Source: Psoroptes ovis (taxonomy: Eukaryota > Arthropoda > Arachnida > Sarcoptiformes > Psoroptidae). From it: DNA of 64,000 nt. Within the stretch, counting starts at the first letter, position 1. Each line of letters opens with the position of its first letter. Below the pieces are notes generated by a model, which ran no database searches, was not told the DNA's origin, and saw only the letters and a list, made by a program, of their open reading frames with translations. Below, one piece after another: positions 63,167 through 64,000 of the stretch. The DNA lies in contig PQWQ01000003.1 in assembly GCA_002943765.1 (NCBI GenBank), positions 1,550,001 through 1,614,000 on the forward strand, read 5' to 3'. A program made the position numbers and the translations under genes.

Positions 63167-64000
63167 AATTTGATTGAATATTTCCACACTCACATCAATA
63201 TACAATAATGTATGAAAACTTAATTCTGCAACAATGAAATGAAACATACACATCAAGAACATTTAAAACTATAATGCGGTCACTGAAGAATTTTTTTTTC
63301 AACTATTTTCAAATGAATCAATAATGATGATAATAATAATCACCTAATCCAAGAATTTAAAATCAAATTTGCTTCTAACTATAAAAATTCATCATCAAAT
63401 TACCATAATTGTTCGTCATTCGTCATTAATTCATAATCATCAAAAAGCAATGATTGAAAATTGAAAAAAATGAATTTATAATTATTGTTATTCTTCTTCA
63501 TTTGTTATCAAATTATCGAAAATTCATTTCAATTCCAAATGGCCAAAATAATTTAATTTTTTTTCCCTTTCGTTCAACTGGCAATCAATTACAATGATTC
63601 ATTAATCAATCAATCAATCAATCAAATTGAATCACAGAAATTATCAATATCACTTTTCAATTATTATTATTGTTATTTACAAATTTTTCATTGATTTATT
63701 TTTTATCTATTCGTCTTTTTTTTATATTATTCTTGAAATTTTTATTGTGAGAATAAACATTTGATTAATTATCGATCAACCAATTAAATGATTGATTGAT
63801 TGATTGATTGATTGCCATATCCACATAATATGATGGTGATAATCTTAATAATATTAATGACGACGATAACAATAAATGGAAAATCGAATCATATCTCTGC
63901 TGTAAATGGCAAAAAAAACAGCTGATTAGCAATCCACAATTCTATTTTATTTATTATCATCATTCATTCATTCATTCATTTATTCATCATCAACTGCAAA
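63167..64000. other. 3' flank of the casein kinase gene
   Basis: AT-rich probable 3' UTR with TCAA repeats (about 63604-63625) and GATT repeats (about 63788-63812). AATAAA at about 63752-63757 could be a polyadenylation signal. No further gene before the window ends. Confidence 0.5.

Overview
The window is AT-rich animal nuclear DNA with spliced genes, mostly short introns (about 60-80 bp) plus a few of 3-11 kb, and many microsatellites and homopolymer runs. Every recognisable gene is an animal gene. The base composition, the Asn/Gln/Asp-rich low-complexity runs and the compact layout suggest an arthropod, most likely an acariform mite of the house-dust-mite type. That assignment is inference; no ribosomal or mitochondrial marker is present.

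Left to right: a glutamate/aspartate transporter (SLC1/EAAT, + strand, 3998-21870) with a 10.9-kb first intron that holds three short inverted-repeat elements, and a 4.4-kb third intron that holds a decayed mariner. A CAS-family adaptor (p130Cas/NEDD9-like, - strand, 24856-26421) has a clear C-terminal CAS domain but no visible SH3 domain. Three tandem paralogues (+ strand, 27171-32597) of a membrane-protein family I do not recognise share a Cys-rich ectodomain and identical intron phases, but have unrelated repeat-rich tails. A laminin-type integrin alpha (- strand, 33147-40490) follows. Then come a FERM-domain tyrosine phosphatase of the Pez/PTPN14/PTPN21 type (+, 43639-47662), PIG-P and Pcc1/LAGE3 genes 27 bp apart on the - strand, nuclear cap-binding protein NCBP1 (+), a GLMP-like lysosomal membrane protein (+), CEP120 (-), UBA5 (+) and casein kinase I gamma (+).

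The integrin, CAS adaptor and Pez phosphatase are all adhesion/cytoskeleton genes lying within about 23 kb. The genes between 47.6 and 58.2 kb are densely packed housekeeping genes, with convergent and divergent pairs 120-330 bp apart. Coding models were assembled by hand from splice signals, reading frame and family similarity. Exon lengths were checked to keep frame through to the stop codon.

The most novel material is the three-gene tandem family with rapidly changing, internally repeated tails. Also worth a second look are the Pcc1/PIG-P pair that looks dicistronic, the altered WPD loop in the phosphatase, the CAS protein without a visible SH3 domain, and the 70-83-bp foldback element family. 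I saw no rRNA, tRNA or CRISPR.
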